NCBI RefSeq assembly: GCF_010367435.1
Contig: NZ_WJWY01000002.1
Span: forward strand, 1-64,000
Length of the DNA stretch: 64,000 bases
Source: Fusobacterium sp. IOR10
GTDB taxonomy: Bacteria; Fusobacteriota; Fusobacteriia; Fusobacteriales; Fusobacteriaceae
Reading direction: 5' to 3'
Under the pieces are notes generated by a model, which did no database searches, had not been told where the DNA came from, and saw only the letters and a list, made by a program, of their open reading frames with translations. A program made the translations under genes and the position numbers. Positions 47,242-56,413 of this stretch are shown piece by piece. Every line of letters begins with the position of its first letter. Position 1 is the first letter of the stretch.

Positions 47242-48033
47242 TTAAAAATACAAGGAATATATAAATTTACAGGCTATTAAAAGTAAAACTATTGAAAATA
47301 TTTTTTTTAATTTTCCTTTATTGACATTTAAAGAAATTTTGCTTCCTAGTAATCCCCCAAGTAAAGCTGCTATTGCTAGAGTTAATCCAATTTTATAGTC
47401 TACATTTCCTTGAAGAGCGTGTCCAAAAAGTCCAAAAAGAGCTGTAAGAGCTACCATTACTGTTGAAGTTGCTATTGCTATTCCCATGGGAACTCCACAA
47501 AGTAGTACCATTATTGGTAGTTTAATTACTCCCCCTGTTATTCCTAATATACCTGAAATAATACCTATTAGAGCAGTACTTAATATAACCAGTGGAACAT
47601 TTACCACATATTTATGCCCATTAAATTCCCTGTGCCAGTAATAGAATTTATTTTTTTCTAATTTTAAACCTCCATCTCTTTTTGGATTCATCATTTAAAA
47701 TCCAGCTATTATTAATATTATTATAAGTAATATTTTAGGATAATTCTCTGGTAAAAGAGAACTGTAATATCCCCCTACAAAGGCCATAATATCAGTTGGT
47801 GGATCCATAACAATTGCTAACTTCCAATCCACTAAGTTATTTTTATGAAAACGAAATAAAGCTGCTAGGGAAGTTGCTAGTATTAAAATTAAACTTATAC
47901 TAGGTGCTGTTTTCATAGTATATCCTGCAAATAATAAAATGGGAACGTATAAAATTCCTCCTCCCATTCCTATCATTGAAAAGAAAGTAGAAACACAAAA
48001 GAAGGTAAGAGATAATAGTATTATGCTTTCCAT
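47242..48033 (-). pseudogene. TauE/SafE-family sulfite exporter, in-frame TAA
   Basis: Two in-frame segments (47695-48033 and 47242-47694) give 112 and 150 residues, together the normal length (about 263) of a TauE/SafE protein. Between them is TAA at 47695-47697 (GGA TTT TAA ATG ATG), most simply a TTA-to-TAA change. The first half has SMIGMGGGILYVPILL and DPPTDIMAFVGGYYSS. The second repeats the fold with ISGILGITGGVIKLPIMVLL. ATG codons follow the stop directly, so the second half could be re-initiated. Split half-size TauE pairs exist, so a functional two-piece protein cannot be excluded. Confidence 0.68.
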
Positions 48034-48143
48034 ATTAACCTCTCTTTATTCTCTAGATTTAAATTTCCATATGAATATTTAATTATCATTATAATTTTCC
48101 TCCATTAGTATGTATATTTATAGATATATTAGTTTATTTATTT

Positions 48144-48172
48144 ACTATACTCTTGACATCTATCCTTGTCAA
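48144..48172 (-). promoter_or_regulatory. Promoter and palindrome upstream of the sulfur-transport operon
   Basis: On the minus strand TTGACA and TATAGT are separated by 17 bases. The -35 box is part of the inverted repeat TTGACATCTATCCTTGTCAA (forward strand), so a repressor or activator may bind there. It faces the TauE-YeeE genes. Confidence 0.5.
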
Positions 48173-48313
48173 TTTGTTTTTTAAATTTGTCTTTTAAAAT
48201 TATTAAAGATTTGATACTATAGTTAGTAAGTAGAGAGAATATATTCTATACATTTAATAAACAAACTACATACTGACAAACTTAAGTATGCATATTGTCA
48301 AAGGAGAATTAGT

Positions 48314-49778
48314 ATGAATACAGATAAAATTAGTTTAATTGTTGGTTTTTTAATATTGTCTTCAGTTTTTTCATTGAGAATTTCAAAAAAATATAGCCTG
48401 CCAAGTTTATTATTATTTTTAGGAGTTGGAATGATGGCAGGGTCAGAGGGGATTGGTGGAATATATTTTGATAATATGGCCATTGCCCAATTAATTGGTG
48501 GAATATCCCTGGCATTTATACTTTTTAATGGTGCCTTTTCAACAAAGATGGAGGTTTTAAAAGAAGGTGGAAAAGAAGGTTTAATGCTAGCTTTCATAGG
48601 AGTAATTATAAATACATGTATTGTTGGAATAATAGTTTATTTTGTTAGTAGTTTTAGTATATTGTATTCCCTTTTAATAGGAGCTATTGTATCTTCAACA
48701 GATGCTTCAGCAGTTATGTCATTACTTTCCTTTGGAGGACTTAGATTAAAGAAAAAAGTTTCTTCAATTCTTTTAGTTGAGTCAGGAACAAATGATCCAA
48801 TGGCAAATGTAATTATAATTTTATTAATAAGTATAATGACTAGACCAGATTTTTCTTCCCTTGAGGGAATAACATTTTTGTTTTTACAAGTTGTAGTTGG
48901 AGGAGTAATTGGATATTTATCAGCAAGGGTAAGCATAGAGATGTTAAAAAGATTTGCCCTTAAATTACCAGCAATATATCAGCTAACTATGGTATCAGGG
49001 GTTTTTTTAACCTTTGGACTTACAAATATATTAAAAGGTAATGGTTATCTTGCAATATATATATATGGATTAATTTTAGGAAATTCAGGAATACATTTTA
49101 AAAAGAGCTCTAAAGAATTTTTTGGAAGTCTATCTTGGGGAATTGAAATGGGAATATTTATTATTTTAGGACTTTTAGTGTTCCCAAGTAAACTAATCCA
49201 TGTTTGGAAAATAGGAACCTTTATAGGACTGAGTTTAATGTTATTTGCTAGACCTTTAAGTGTAATTATAACTCTATATAAGTCTAAACTTAATATGAAG
49301 GAAAAATTATTTATTAGTTGGGGTGGACTAAAGGGGGGGAGTTCCAATTGTTTTTGCAATATTACCTGTTCTTGCAAATATAGATGGAGCTGAAATTATA
49401 TTTTCCATTGTTTTTTATGTTGTGGTAATTTCAGTGGCTATTCAAGGAACTACTTTGCCCTTTGTAGCTTCATTATTTAAAATAAAAGACAATGACAGTT
49501 CAAAATATGTTGAGCCTGACATAGAACAAATGGAATTTTTAGAAGAAAAACTAATTAAACTAAGGGTGCAAGTGGGAAGCTCATTTCATAATAAAAGTAT
49601 TATAGATATGAAACTTCCAAAGGGAGTTTTACTTTTACTTATTGAAAGGGGAAATGAAAAAATATTTCCTAAAGGAAACACAAAAATATTAGAAAGGGAT
49701 TCCCTTCTTATTTTTGGAGAAGATCAAATTAAATTAGAACAATTAATTAAAGAATGGGGTAAAGTTGAAAAGGAATAA
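48314..49778 (+). pseudogene. CPA1-type Na+(K+)/H+ antiporter with TrkA-C domain, +1 frameshift at a G7 run
   Basis: The first open segment (48314-49393) encodes the N-terminal ten or so membrane helices of an NhaP2/CvrA-like antiporter (DASAVMSLLSF with ESGTNDPMA). It leaves frame at WGGLKGG. The next frame continues as VPIVFAILPVLANIDG and ends in a cytoplasmic TrkA-C-like domain (49422-49778 region, with LRVQVGSSFHNKSIIDMKL). The change point is a run of seven G (49333-49339) where six would keep the frame. A G run in such AT-rich DNA is a natural slippage site, so this may be a fixed frameshift, phase variation or a sequencing error. The full protein would be about 487 residues. Confidence 0.75.
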
Positions 49779-49813
49779 AAAACAAGCTAGAAATTTAATT
49801 CTAGCTTGTTTTA
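49779..49813. terminator. Bidirectional terminator antiporter / arsA
   Basis: AACAAGCTAGAA pairs exactly with TTCTAGCTTGTT, with A and T runs on both sides. It ends 3 bases before the inferred original end of arsA, which supports the extended arsA reading. Confidence 0.88.
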
Positions 49814-49815
49814 AT

Positions 49816-51561
49816 TTATTTTAACATTTTATTTAGATTTCTTCCCTTTAATTCTTCAGGAATCCATTTAATTATTGCAAAATTTTCATTTGAAATTTTA
49901 TTGACTTTATTTATCCATTGTATTTCATTACTTGCCTTTACTTTTAAAATATCATTTGTTGTATTAGTTGCATAAAAACTTGAATTAATAACCCATCATT
50001 TACTATATATACCAGCTCTGTTTAAATCTTCTTGTAACCTAGTGGCTTCATAAACTGGGGTAGCTTCAGGTAAAGTAACTATAATAACCTCTGTTAAATT
50101 TTTATCCTTTAATTTAGGTAATAATAATTTAACTGAACTTGGAACATCCCCTTGAGTACGTTTAATTTCATTATTATAGCTTTCAGTTGACTCAAGTAAT
50201 AATAAAGTATGACCTGTTGGAGCTGTATCAATGACCACTGTTTCATCTTGAGATCCTTCAACTATTTTAGCTAAAGCTCTAAATACAGCTATTTCTTCAG
50301 TACAAGGAGATCTTAAATCCTCTTCTATATAGGCAATATCTTCATCACTCATAGTTTTTCTTGCTTTATCTAATACTTCTTTAGTATATTTTTCTAGTTC
50401 TTTCTTTTCGTCAATACTACTGATTTTGACACCATGTCCTTCTTCTAAAACAAACTTTAAATGTGAAGCTGGATCAGTTGTTGTTAGATGCACTTTTTTC
50501 CCTTTTCTTGCTAATTCTTGAGCAATAGTAGCAGCAATAGTAGTTTTTCCAACTCCTCCCTTACCCATTGTGAATATAACTTTTTTATTAGACTTGTATA
50601 AATCTTCAATTACATTGTTTAAATTTAATATATTATTAGTATTTAATTTTTCATTATTATACTTAATATTATTTTTTTTAAATAATGATCTTATATTTTC
50701 AAGGCCAGTTATATTGTATGGTCTTAGGGGGATTTCAAAGGTTTTAATGTCTTTAATTCCAGTTGGAATGTTATTTATTGCATCTTGTTGTTTTTTGTAA
50801 ATAGAATCAGAAAGATAATCATTGTGCCCTTTAAGTATTCCGTTTACTATTAATAATTGGTTATCTATACCAATATCATGTAATTCTAAAGAGGCTCTTT
50901 CAGCTTCTTTTAAAGCTGATACTTCAGGACGAGATATTAGTATAAGAGTAGTTTTTTCACTATTTGCTAGGTTTTCCACAGCATTCTTATATATTTCTTT
51001 TTTATCTTCAAGTCCAGATAATTGGCCTAAACATGATGCACCATGTGTACTATCACTAATGAAATTAGTCCAAGCTGAAGGAAGTTGAAGCATTCTTAGT
51101 GTATGCCCTGTTGGAGCTGTATCAAAAATAATATGATCATATTTATCTGCAGTTTCTTTATCTGTTATAAATCCAGAAAATTCATTAAAGGCTGCTATTT
51201 CAACTGTACAAGAACCAGATAGTTGTTCTTCCATACTATCAAGTGCTTCCTTTGGCAATGTATTTCTATATGGAGCTAGTACACTTTCCTTATATTCAGC
51301 TGCTGCTACTTCAGGCTCGAAATTTGCTACTACTAAATTAGGAACTTCTTTTATAGGGACCCCTTTGTTGTTTAACTCTGTGTTAAAAACATCTTGAAGA
51401 TTAGAAGCAGGATCAGTACTTACAAGTATTATTTTTTTCCCCATATCAGCAAGGGCAACTGCAACTGCACAAGCTGTTGAAGTTTTACCAACTCCACCCT
51501 TTCCAGTAAAAAATAAATATTTAGTTAAATTTATATCTTTTAAGTTGAAATTTTGAAACAT
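49816..51561 (-). pseudogene. arsA: Arsenite-transport ATPase ArsA, truncated by in-frame TGA
   Basis: ArsA drives arsenite export. The open frame encodes 521 residues with two ATPase halves (FFTGKGGVGKTS and FTMGKGGVGKTT). It has the metalloid-site cysteines in GSCTVEIA, GASCLGQL and SPCTEEIA. It stops at TGA (49996-49998) after RAGIYSK. The same frame continues for 59 more codons (WVINSSFYATNT, then EIQWINKV) to a TAA at 49816-49818. This is the normal ArsA C-terminus, where Trp is expected at the stop position (TGG to TGA). A full protein would be 581 residues, the usual length. The truncated product keeps both ATPase sites and may retain some activity. AAGGAGG is well placed before the ATG. 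Confidence 0.85.
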
Positions 51562-51579
51562 ATATTTCCTCCTTTTAAC

Positions 51580-51951
51580 TTAACAACATCCACTACAACA
51601 ACAATTTTTTTTAGGTTCTGATTTTTTATCTCCCATTAAATATTCCTTTGGAATATCTAAAAATTTACAAAATTCTTCATCTGTTAAATAGTCATTTGTC
51701 TTTACAATTTTCCCATCAACAGTTGTAATAGGTAAAACTTTAATTCCTTCCTTTGATATTAGTTGATTAATTTCTTTGTTATCCACAAATACTTTTGGAT
51801 TTTCACTTAAATTATGTCTTTCTATTAATATGTCCTTGTTTTTTAATTTGTTTATAATTGTTGAAATTCTTAAAAGCTTCTCATTAACTGTGGGACCGCA
51901 GACACCTGTTGAACAACACATAGCTGGATCAAAAATTATCATTTTTTTCAT
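51580..51951 (-). CDS. arsD: Arsenic metallochaperone ArsD
   Basis: The 123-residue protein has the ArsD thioredoxin-like fold, with the chaperone cysteines at CCSTGVC (12, 13 and 18) and an extra cysteine cluster CCCSGCC at the C-terminus. ArsD hands arsenite or antimonite to ArsA, whose gene follows directly. It lies just behind a second copy of the ArsR operator. Confidence 0.92.
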   Translation of the reverse strand: MKKMIIFDPAMCCSTGVCGPTVNEKLLRISTIINKLKNKDILIERHNLSENPKVFVDNKEINQLISKEGIKVLPITTVDGKIVKTNDYLTDEEFCKFLDIPKEYLMGDKKSEPKKNCCCSGCC

Positions 51952-51968
51952 AATTATCCTCCTTTATT

Positions 51969-51995
51969 ATATTACTATATTTGATTATACTCATA
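51969..51995 (-). promoter_or_regulatory. Probable ArsR operator before arsD-arsA
   Basis: A 27-base segment matches 25 of 27 positions with the segment before arsR (53492-53518). Both contain ACTATATTTGA and ACTCATA. Because both lie directly upstream of ars genes, it is probably the ArsR binding site and lets one repressor control two transcription units. Confidence 0.72.
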
Positions 51996-52020
51996 GAATG
52001 CGCAAAAAAAATAATTTACT

Positions 52021-53085
52021 TTAATAACTTTTTATAGGTTTTGAAAACCAATTTTTTGTATTATTTGCTATCTTAACCAATTGAAGCATAACTGGAACTT
52101 CAACTAAAACTCCAACTACAGTTGCAAGGGCTGCTCCTGAATCTAATCCAAAAATTGATATGGCCACAGCCACAGCTAATTCAAAGAAATTTGATGCTCC
52201 TATCATTCCAGCTGGAGCAGCTAAATCATGAGGTAGTTTCCAAGCTTTTGACCATAAATATGCAATGAAAAATATTAATACAGTTTGAATAATTAATGGT
52301 ATTGCAATTAATAGAATATTAAGTGGATTATCAACAATAGTTTGTCCTTGAAAAGAAAATATAATTCCTAAAGTTAGTAATAGTCCAGTTATTGTAACAT
52401 TACTAAATTTAGGAATGAAAGTTTTTTCAAAATATTCTAATCCTTTGTTTTTAGTTATTACAGTTCTTGAAATAACCCCAGCAGTTAAAGGAATTACCAC
52501 AAATAAAACAACTGATAAAAATAATGTTCCCCAAGGAATTGATATATTACTCATTCCTAATAAAAATGCAACTATAGGAGCAAATGCAACTAAAATAATA
52601 AGATCATTTGTTGCCACTTGTACTAAAGTATATGCAGGATTTCCCTTGGTTAAATGACTCCACACAAATACCATAGCAGTACAAGGTGCTGCACCTAAAA
52701 GAACAGTTCCTGCAAGATATTCTTTACCAAGCTCAGGAGATATAAAATTCTTAAATACCACAGTGAAGAAAAATAAAGATATTCCATACATGGTAAATGG
52801 TTTTATGAACCAATTTGTTACCCATGTAACAATAAGACCTTTGGGATTGTCCCCTACCTTTTTAATACTGTTAAAATCAACTTTTAACATCATAGGATAA
52901 ATCATTAACCAGATTAAAATTCCCACAGGAATTGAAACCTTTGCATACTCAAACTTACTTAAGAAATTAGGTATTATTGGTAGATAAACTCCAATAAGAA
53001 CTCCAATTCCCATACATATCCCCACCCACAGTGTAAGATATTTTTCAAAAAATCCAATGCCTGTTGGCATTTTATTTTTTATCAT
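52021..53085 (-). CDS. acr3: Arsenite efflux permease Acr3
   Basis: The 354-residue protein has about ten membrane segments and the Acr3 conserved region GTVLLGAAPCTAMVFVWSHL, with the cysteine needed for arsenite transport. It exports As(III) from the cell. The start is the ATG 9 bases after AGGAGG; an upstream in-frame TTG would include the ribosome site. It lies 24 bases after arsR and forms a unit with it. Confidence 0.93.
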   Translation of the reverse strand: MIKNKMPTGIGFFEKYLTLWVGICMGIGVLIGVYLPIIPNFLSKFEYAKVSIPVGILIWLMIYPMMLKVDFNSIKKVGDNPKGLIVTWVTNWFIKPFTMYGISLFFFTVVFKNFISPELGKEYLAGTVLLGAAPCTAMVFVWSHLTKGNPAYTLVQVATNDLIILVAFAPIVAFLLGMSNISIPWGTLFLSVVLFVVIPLTAGVISRTVITKNKGLEYFEKTFIPKFSNVTITGLLLTLGIIFSFQGQTIVDNPLNILLIAIPLIIQTVLIFFIAYLWSKAWKLPHDLAAPAGMIGASNFFELAVAVAISIFGLDSGAALATVVGVLVEVPVMLQLVKIANNTKNWFSKPIKSY

Positions 53086-53109
53086 AACTTTTATCCTCCT
53101 ATTCAATTT

Positions 53110-53475
53110 TTATTTTAAAGTGCTATCTGTTCCTTTGTTTATGCTTTCGCAACTAATACCACTTTTTTTATATGTTAATAGCTTATCCATATCCTTTAGA
53201 AATTTTTCATTTTCAGCCATTTTACTTTCTAAATATTTATACAGGGATTTATTTTCTTCAATGAACTTTGGATTAATTTTGTAATATGTCCATTGGGATT
53301 TTTTTTCAAATGCAACAATTTTTTCATTTTTAAGTTTAGTTAAATGTCTTGATGCATTTGACTGAGTTGTATTTAAAATATTTTCAATTTCACAAACACA
53401 TAATTCACCCTTTCTAAGTAAATTTATTATTCTAAGTCTATTTTCATCCCCTAGAGTTTTAAATAAATTATTCAT
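53110..53475 (-). CDS. arsR: ArsR-family arsenic-responsive repressor
   Basis: The 121-residue winged-helix protein has the metalloid-binding signature ELCVCEIE in the recognition helix region (helix 3) and the DNA-reading segment TTQSNASRHLTKLKNEKIV. It should dissociate when As(III) binds. The ATG is chosen because AAGGAGG lies 5 bases upstream. It represses both ars transcription units through the repeated operators. Confidence 0.92.
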   Translation of the reverse strand: MNNLFKTLGDENRLRIINLLRKGELCVCEIENILNTTQSNASRHLTKLKNEKIVAFEKKSQWTYYKINPKFIEENKSLYKYLESKMAENEKFLKDMDKLLTYKKSGISCESINKGTDSTLK

Positions 53476-53491
53476 TATTTCCTCCTTTTTA

Positions 53492-53518
53492 ATATTACTA
53501 TATTTGAATACACTCATA
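53492..53518 (-). promoter_or_regulatory. Probable ArsR operator before arsR-acr3
   Basis: This is the second copy of the 27-base segment described at 51969-51995, with two mismatches. It lies 17 bases upstream of the arsR start codon. Confidence 0.72.
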
Positions 53519-53642
53519 TAGTACACCTGAAATTATTTTTTGTCAACAAAATTATTATAAAATGATTGTTTATTGACTATTTTAAAATATATGTTAAACT
53601 TATTTTAATATATCAAAAAGGTTTAAAACAAGGGAGAGTAAT

Positions 53643-54971
53643 ATGAATAAAAAAGTAACAGATATCCAGCTAACAAAGAAGTTAATTTATTTTAGCTTAC
53701 CTTTGATCTTAAGTGGACTATTACAACAACTATATAATTGGGCTGATGCTTTTATAGTGGGAAATGTTGAAGGGGAGATAGCCCTAGCAGCAATTGGATC
53801 CACAGGGGTTATTATAAATCTTTTTGTTATGGGAATAACCGGATTTACCTCTGGGATTTCTATATTATCAGCTAGATATATAAGGGAAAAAAATCAAGGG
53901 ATACAAAATGAAATATTAGCTACTTTTCTTATTCTTTTGGGGATTATTTTAATTTTAATAAGTGGTGTTACCATATATTTTTCTGAAAATATATTAATGG
54001 CTCTTGGAACTCCCACAGATATTTTTTATATAGCAAAAAGATATTTACAAATTGTTTTGTTAGGTATTCCTTTTATCACTGTATTTAATGTGTATGCTGC
54101 TGTGTTAAGGGGAATTGGAGATAGTAAGGTTTCTTTTTATGCTGTGTTAGTTTCAGCTGTTACAAATATATTTTTAGATATTTTGTTAGTAGTTTTATTT
54201 ACTTTTGGAGCCATAGGAGCTGCAATTGCAACAGTAATATCCCAATTAATGATGACTATTTTTATTATAGCTTATGCTAAGAAAAAATATAATATACATT
54301 GGGAACCAAGAAAAAAGATTTTTAGTATGAATTTTCTTAAAAAAGGTTCCTCTTTAACTACACCAATTACCATACAGTCTGTTGTTACTTCTTTAGGTAG
54401 TATTGTTATGCAAAATCTTATGAATACTTTTGGAACAACTACAGTGGCTGCTATAACAACAGCTTACAGAATTGATACCCTTTTGCTTTTACCAGTTGTG
54501 AATCTAGCAACAGGAATTTCTATTATTACTTCTCAAAATATTGGTTTAGGAAGAGCTGAAGATGCTAGAAGAAGTTTATTTATAGGATTAAAACTTAGTT
54601 TAGTTGTGTCAATTCTCCTTACAATTCCAGTTATAACCATTGGAGAAAATTTAATAGGAATATTTGGAGTTGGGCAAGAGGCTGCTGCAATTGGAGGAAG
54701 ATTCTTCTATTCAATAGGTTGGTTCTATTTTATTTATGGTTTAGCAATGGCTATGAGAGGTTATACAGAAGGAAAGGGAGATGTTTTATATTCAAGTATT
54801 AGTGGTCTTTTATCCCTTGTGGTGAGAATAGTATTATCATATAAGTTAAAGGATTCAACAGGGAATATGTCCCTTGCTTATGGGGAAGGCCTTTCTTGGG
54901 TTTTTCTTTTCTTATTATTTGCAGGAAGATATGTATATATTGAAAGGTATAAGAATAGAAAAAGAGTCTAA
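53643..54971 (+). CDS. MATE-family efflux protein
   Basis: The 442-residue protein has about 12 membrane segments and the MATE start FSLPLILSGLLQQLYNWADAF, followed by VEGEIALAAIGSTG. It is a second MATE exporter in the window, clearly different from the MarR-linked one. It is divergent from arsR with no obvious shared control. The substrate is unknown. AGGGAGAG precedes the ATG. Confidence 0.9.
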   Translation: MNKKVTDIQLTKKLIYFSLPLILSGLLQQLYNWADAFIVGNVEGEIALAAIGSTGVIINLFVMGITGFTSGISILSARYIREKNQGIQNEILATFLILLGIILILISGVTIYFSENILMALGTPTDIFYIAKRYLQIVLLGIPFITVFNVYAAVLRGIGDSKVSFYAVLVSAVTNIFLDILLVVLFTFGAIGAAIATVISQLMMTIFIIAYAKKKYNIHWEPRKKIFSMNFLKKGSSLTTPITIQSVVTSLGSIVMQNLMNTFGTTTVAAITTAYRIDTLLLLPVVNLATGISIITSQNIGLGRAEDARRSLFIGLKLSLVVSILLTIPVITIGENLIGIFGVGQEAAAIGGRFFYSIGWFYFIYGLAMAMRGYTEGKGDVLYSSISGLLSLVVRIVLSYKLKDSTGNMSLAYGEGLSWVFLFLLFAGRYVYIERYKNRKRV

Positions 54972-54981
54972 AAATTTAATG

Positions 54982-55428
54982 TTATTTAAATTTTTTGATA
55001 ATTTTTTTCCATTTATGTCCTACCATTTCATCTGAAACTTGGAGAATCTTTTTTATTAAAAAAAGTATGTCTGTATCCCCTGACCAATATTTTTTTATTA
55101 TTTCTGGATCAATTTGATTAATAAGATTAATAAGATTATTAAGAACATATGCAGCTATAGCAATGTCATCCACATAACCAATTGGTCCTAAAATTAACTC
55201 TGGAATAAAGTCTAGGGGTGAAATAAAATATGTAATAGCTGCTGCTAATTTTGCTTTTTCTTTAGCTGGAACATCTTTATCTAGAGATAATTTTACTAAA
55301 AGATGAAACAAATCAGGAGCAGCCATAATATATTCAACCCATTTATTTGTTTTTCCTTTTTTAGATTGTGCCCAAATTCTAATTTTTTTTCTTAATTTTT
55401 CATAAAAATCCTCATTTTCTTCTAGCAT
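54982..55428 (-). CDS. YkvA-like DUF1232 protein
   Basis: The 148-residue protein contains the DUF1232 core (AAITYFISPLDFIPELILGPIGYVDDIAI), a short hydrophobic hairpin found in YkvA-like proteins of unknown role. It overlaps the upstream small membrane protein gene by 7 bases, so the two are co-translated. AAGGAG precedes the ATG. Confidence 0.85.
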   Translation of the reverse strand: MLEENEDFYEKLRKKIRIWAQSKKGKTNKWVEYIMAAPDLFHLLVKLSLDKDVPAKEKAKLAAAITYFISPLDFIPELILGPIGYVDDIAIAAYVLNNLINLINQIDPEIIKKYWSGDTDILFLIKKILQVSDEMVGHKWKKIIKKFK

Positions 55429-55673
55429 CTTTTCTCCTTATAAATTAATCTTGTATTATAGTTTTTTTTAAATGTATCTAAATAATTTTTAGTTGTTTTA
55501 TTCTTTGGAATTCCATTAGAATAAAATGGTTTTATAATTTTTTTAAATGGAGTAACTATATGGAAAAGTATAGAGCAAAATAAAACTATTACTATAACCT
55601 TAAATACCCATTTAAATATTAAAAAACTAAGAATGGTAAATAGTATAAATAATATAATTGAAATTGTTAACAT
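55422..55673 (-). CDS. Small membrane protein of unknown function
   Basis: The 83-residue protein has two adjacent hydrophobic segments at the N-terminus (about residues 1-35) and a basic tail. It has no recognisable domain. The ATG is chosen because AGGAGAG lies 6 bases before it; a longer start 12 codons earlier has no ribosome site. It is coupled to the DUF1232 gene by overlap. Confidence 0.7.
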   Translation of the reverse strand: MLTISIILFILFTILSFLIFKWVFKVIVIVLFCSILFHIVTPFKKIIKPFYSNGIPKNKTTKNYLDTFKKNYNTRLIYKEKRC

Positions 55674-55775
55674 AAAATTCTCTCCTAATATTAATTGGTC
55701 TTTTAACATTAATTATATTCTAAAGGGGTTAGAAAGACAAGATTTTTATTATTTCTATTAAATTAAAAAAAATAA

Positions 55776-56018
55776 TTAAGATATTATTATAAGGGCTAAG
55801 TAAGGCACAATATTAAATACCAATATAGCTATTTTATAAACTGCTAAAAACTTAAAATATTCTAAGTGTAAAGTTGTTTCGTCTAAAGCGAATAATTTTG
55901 AATGAATCTTTGAAATGTGTTTTTGAAATACTGTCATTATGAAAGTAGAAAATAAAAGAAAAATAATATTGATTATACAGCACCAACCTAGAAATGATTT
56001 AATTATATTTAATTCCAT
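55776..56018 (-). CDS. Small membrane protein resembling the DUF6868 group
   Basis: The 80-residue protein has two membrane segments. The segment KSFLGWCCIINIIFLLFST and the end VFNIVPYLALIIIS match my recollection of the small DUF6868 family. The function is unknown. AAAGGAGG stands 8 bases before the ATG. It has no clear partner gene. Confidence 0.7.
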   Translation of the reverse strand: MELNIIKSFLGWCCIINIIFLLFSTFIMTVFQKHISKIHSKLFALDETTLHLEYFKFLAVYKIAILVFNIVPYLALIIIS

Positions 56019-56170
56019 TATTAAAACCTCCTTTTGTTAGTCTAATTATATAACATATATTATATAGTTCAAGGGATAAATGAATTTTAAATTTAAAAAT
56101 TATTGCTATTTAGTTCTTGCGAGAAAATAATAAAAGGTATATAATTAAATTTAAAGGAGGTGAGAGGAAT

Positions 56171-56353
56171 ATGACAAAGTTTATAGCTAATGAAGAAAGA
56201 GATGATTCAAAATATCAAGTTCATAGATTAGGTTGTCCTAATAGACCAAAATCAAATTTTTTCTATGTTGAAGCGAGCAATTTAGACAGTGCAATAAAAA
56301 AAGCTAGCAAAGAGACAGGAAAAACTTATTGTGCTTGTAAAGTTTGTAAGTAA
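56171..56353 (+). CDS. 60-residue protein with Ada-like zinc site
   Basis: The start is set by a perfect AAGGAGGTGAG ribosome site. The sequence contains VHRLGCP, a central helix (DSAIKKASKETGKTY) and the end CACKVCK. The spacing of H-x3-C and a C-terminal CxxC resembles the zinc-binding N-terminal domain of Ada methyltransferases (H, C, then PCxxC). A stand-alone copy could bind DNA or metal. The similarity is from pattern only, and the function is unknown. Confidence 0.6.
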   Translation: MTKFIANEERDDSKYQVHRLGCPNRPKSNFFYVEASNLDSAIKKASKETGKTYCACKVCK

Positions 56354-56359
56354 CAAATA

Positions 56360-56395
56360 AAAAACCCCCATTTTATAAAATGAGGGCTTTTTTAT
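56360..56395. terminator. Terminator between the Ada-like and DUF4365 genes
   Basis: CCCCCATTTT pairs with AAAATGAGGG and is followed by a T run (A run on the other side). It can serve both convergent genes. Confidence 0.8.
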
Positions 56396-56413
56396 CTTTT
56401 AAATGTTTTTTAA

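Noticed and set aside
19387-49998. A variant genetic code with stops reassigned (Trp at TAG and TGA)
   Set aside because: The broken genes use TAG, TAA and TGA alike, and the intact genes here end normally with TAA, TAG or TGA. Single mutations or sequence errors explain the data better than a reassigned code.
53086-53106. Longer start (TTG) for acr3
   Set aside because: The TTG lies just before the AGGAGG, which would then be translated. The ATG 9 bases after AGGAGG is the better start.
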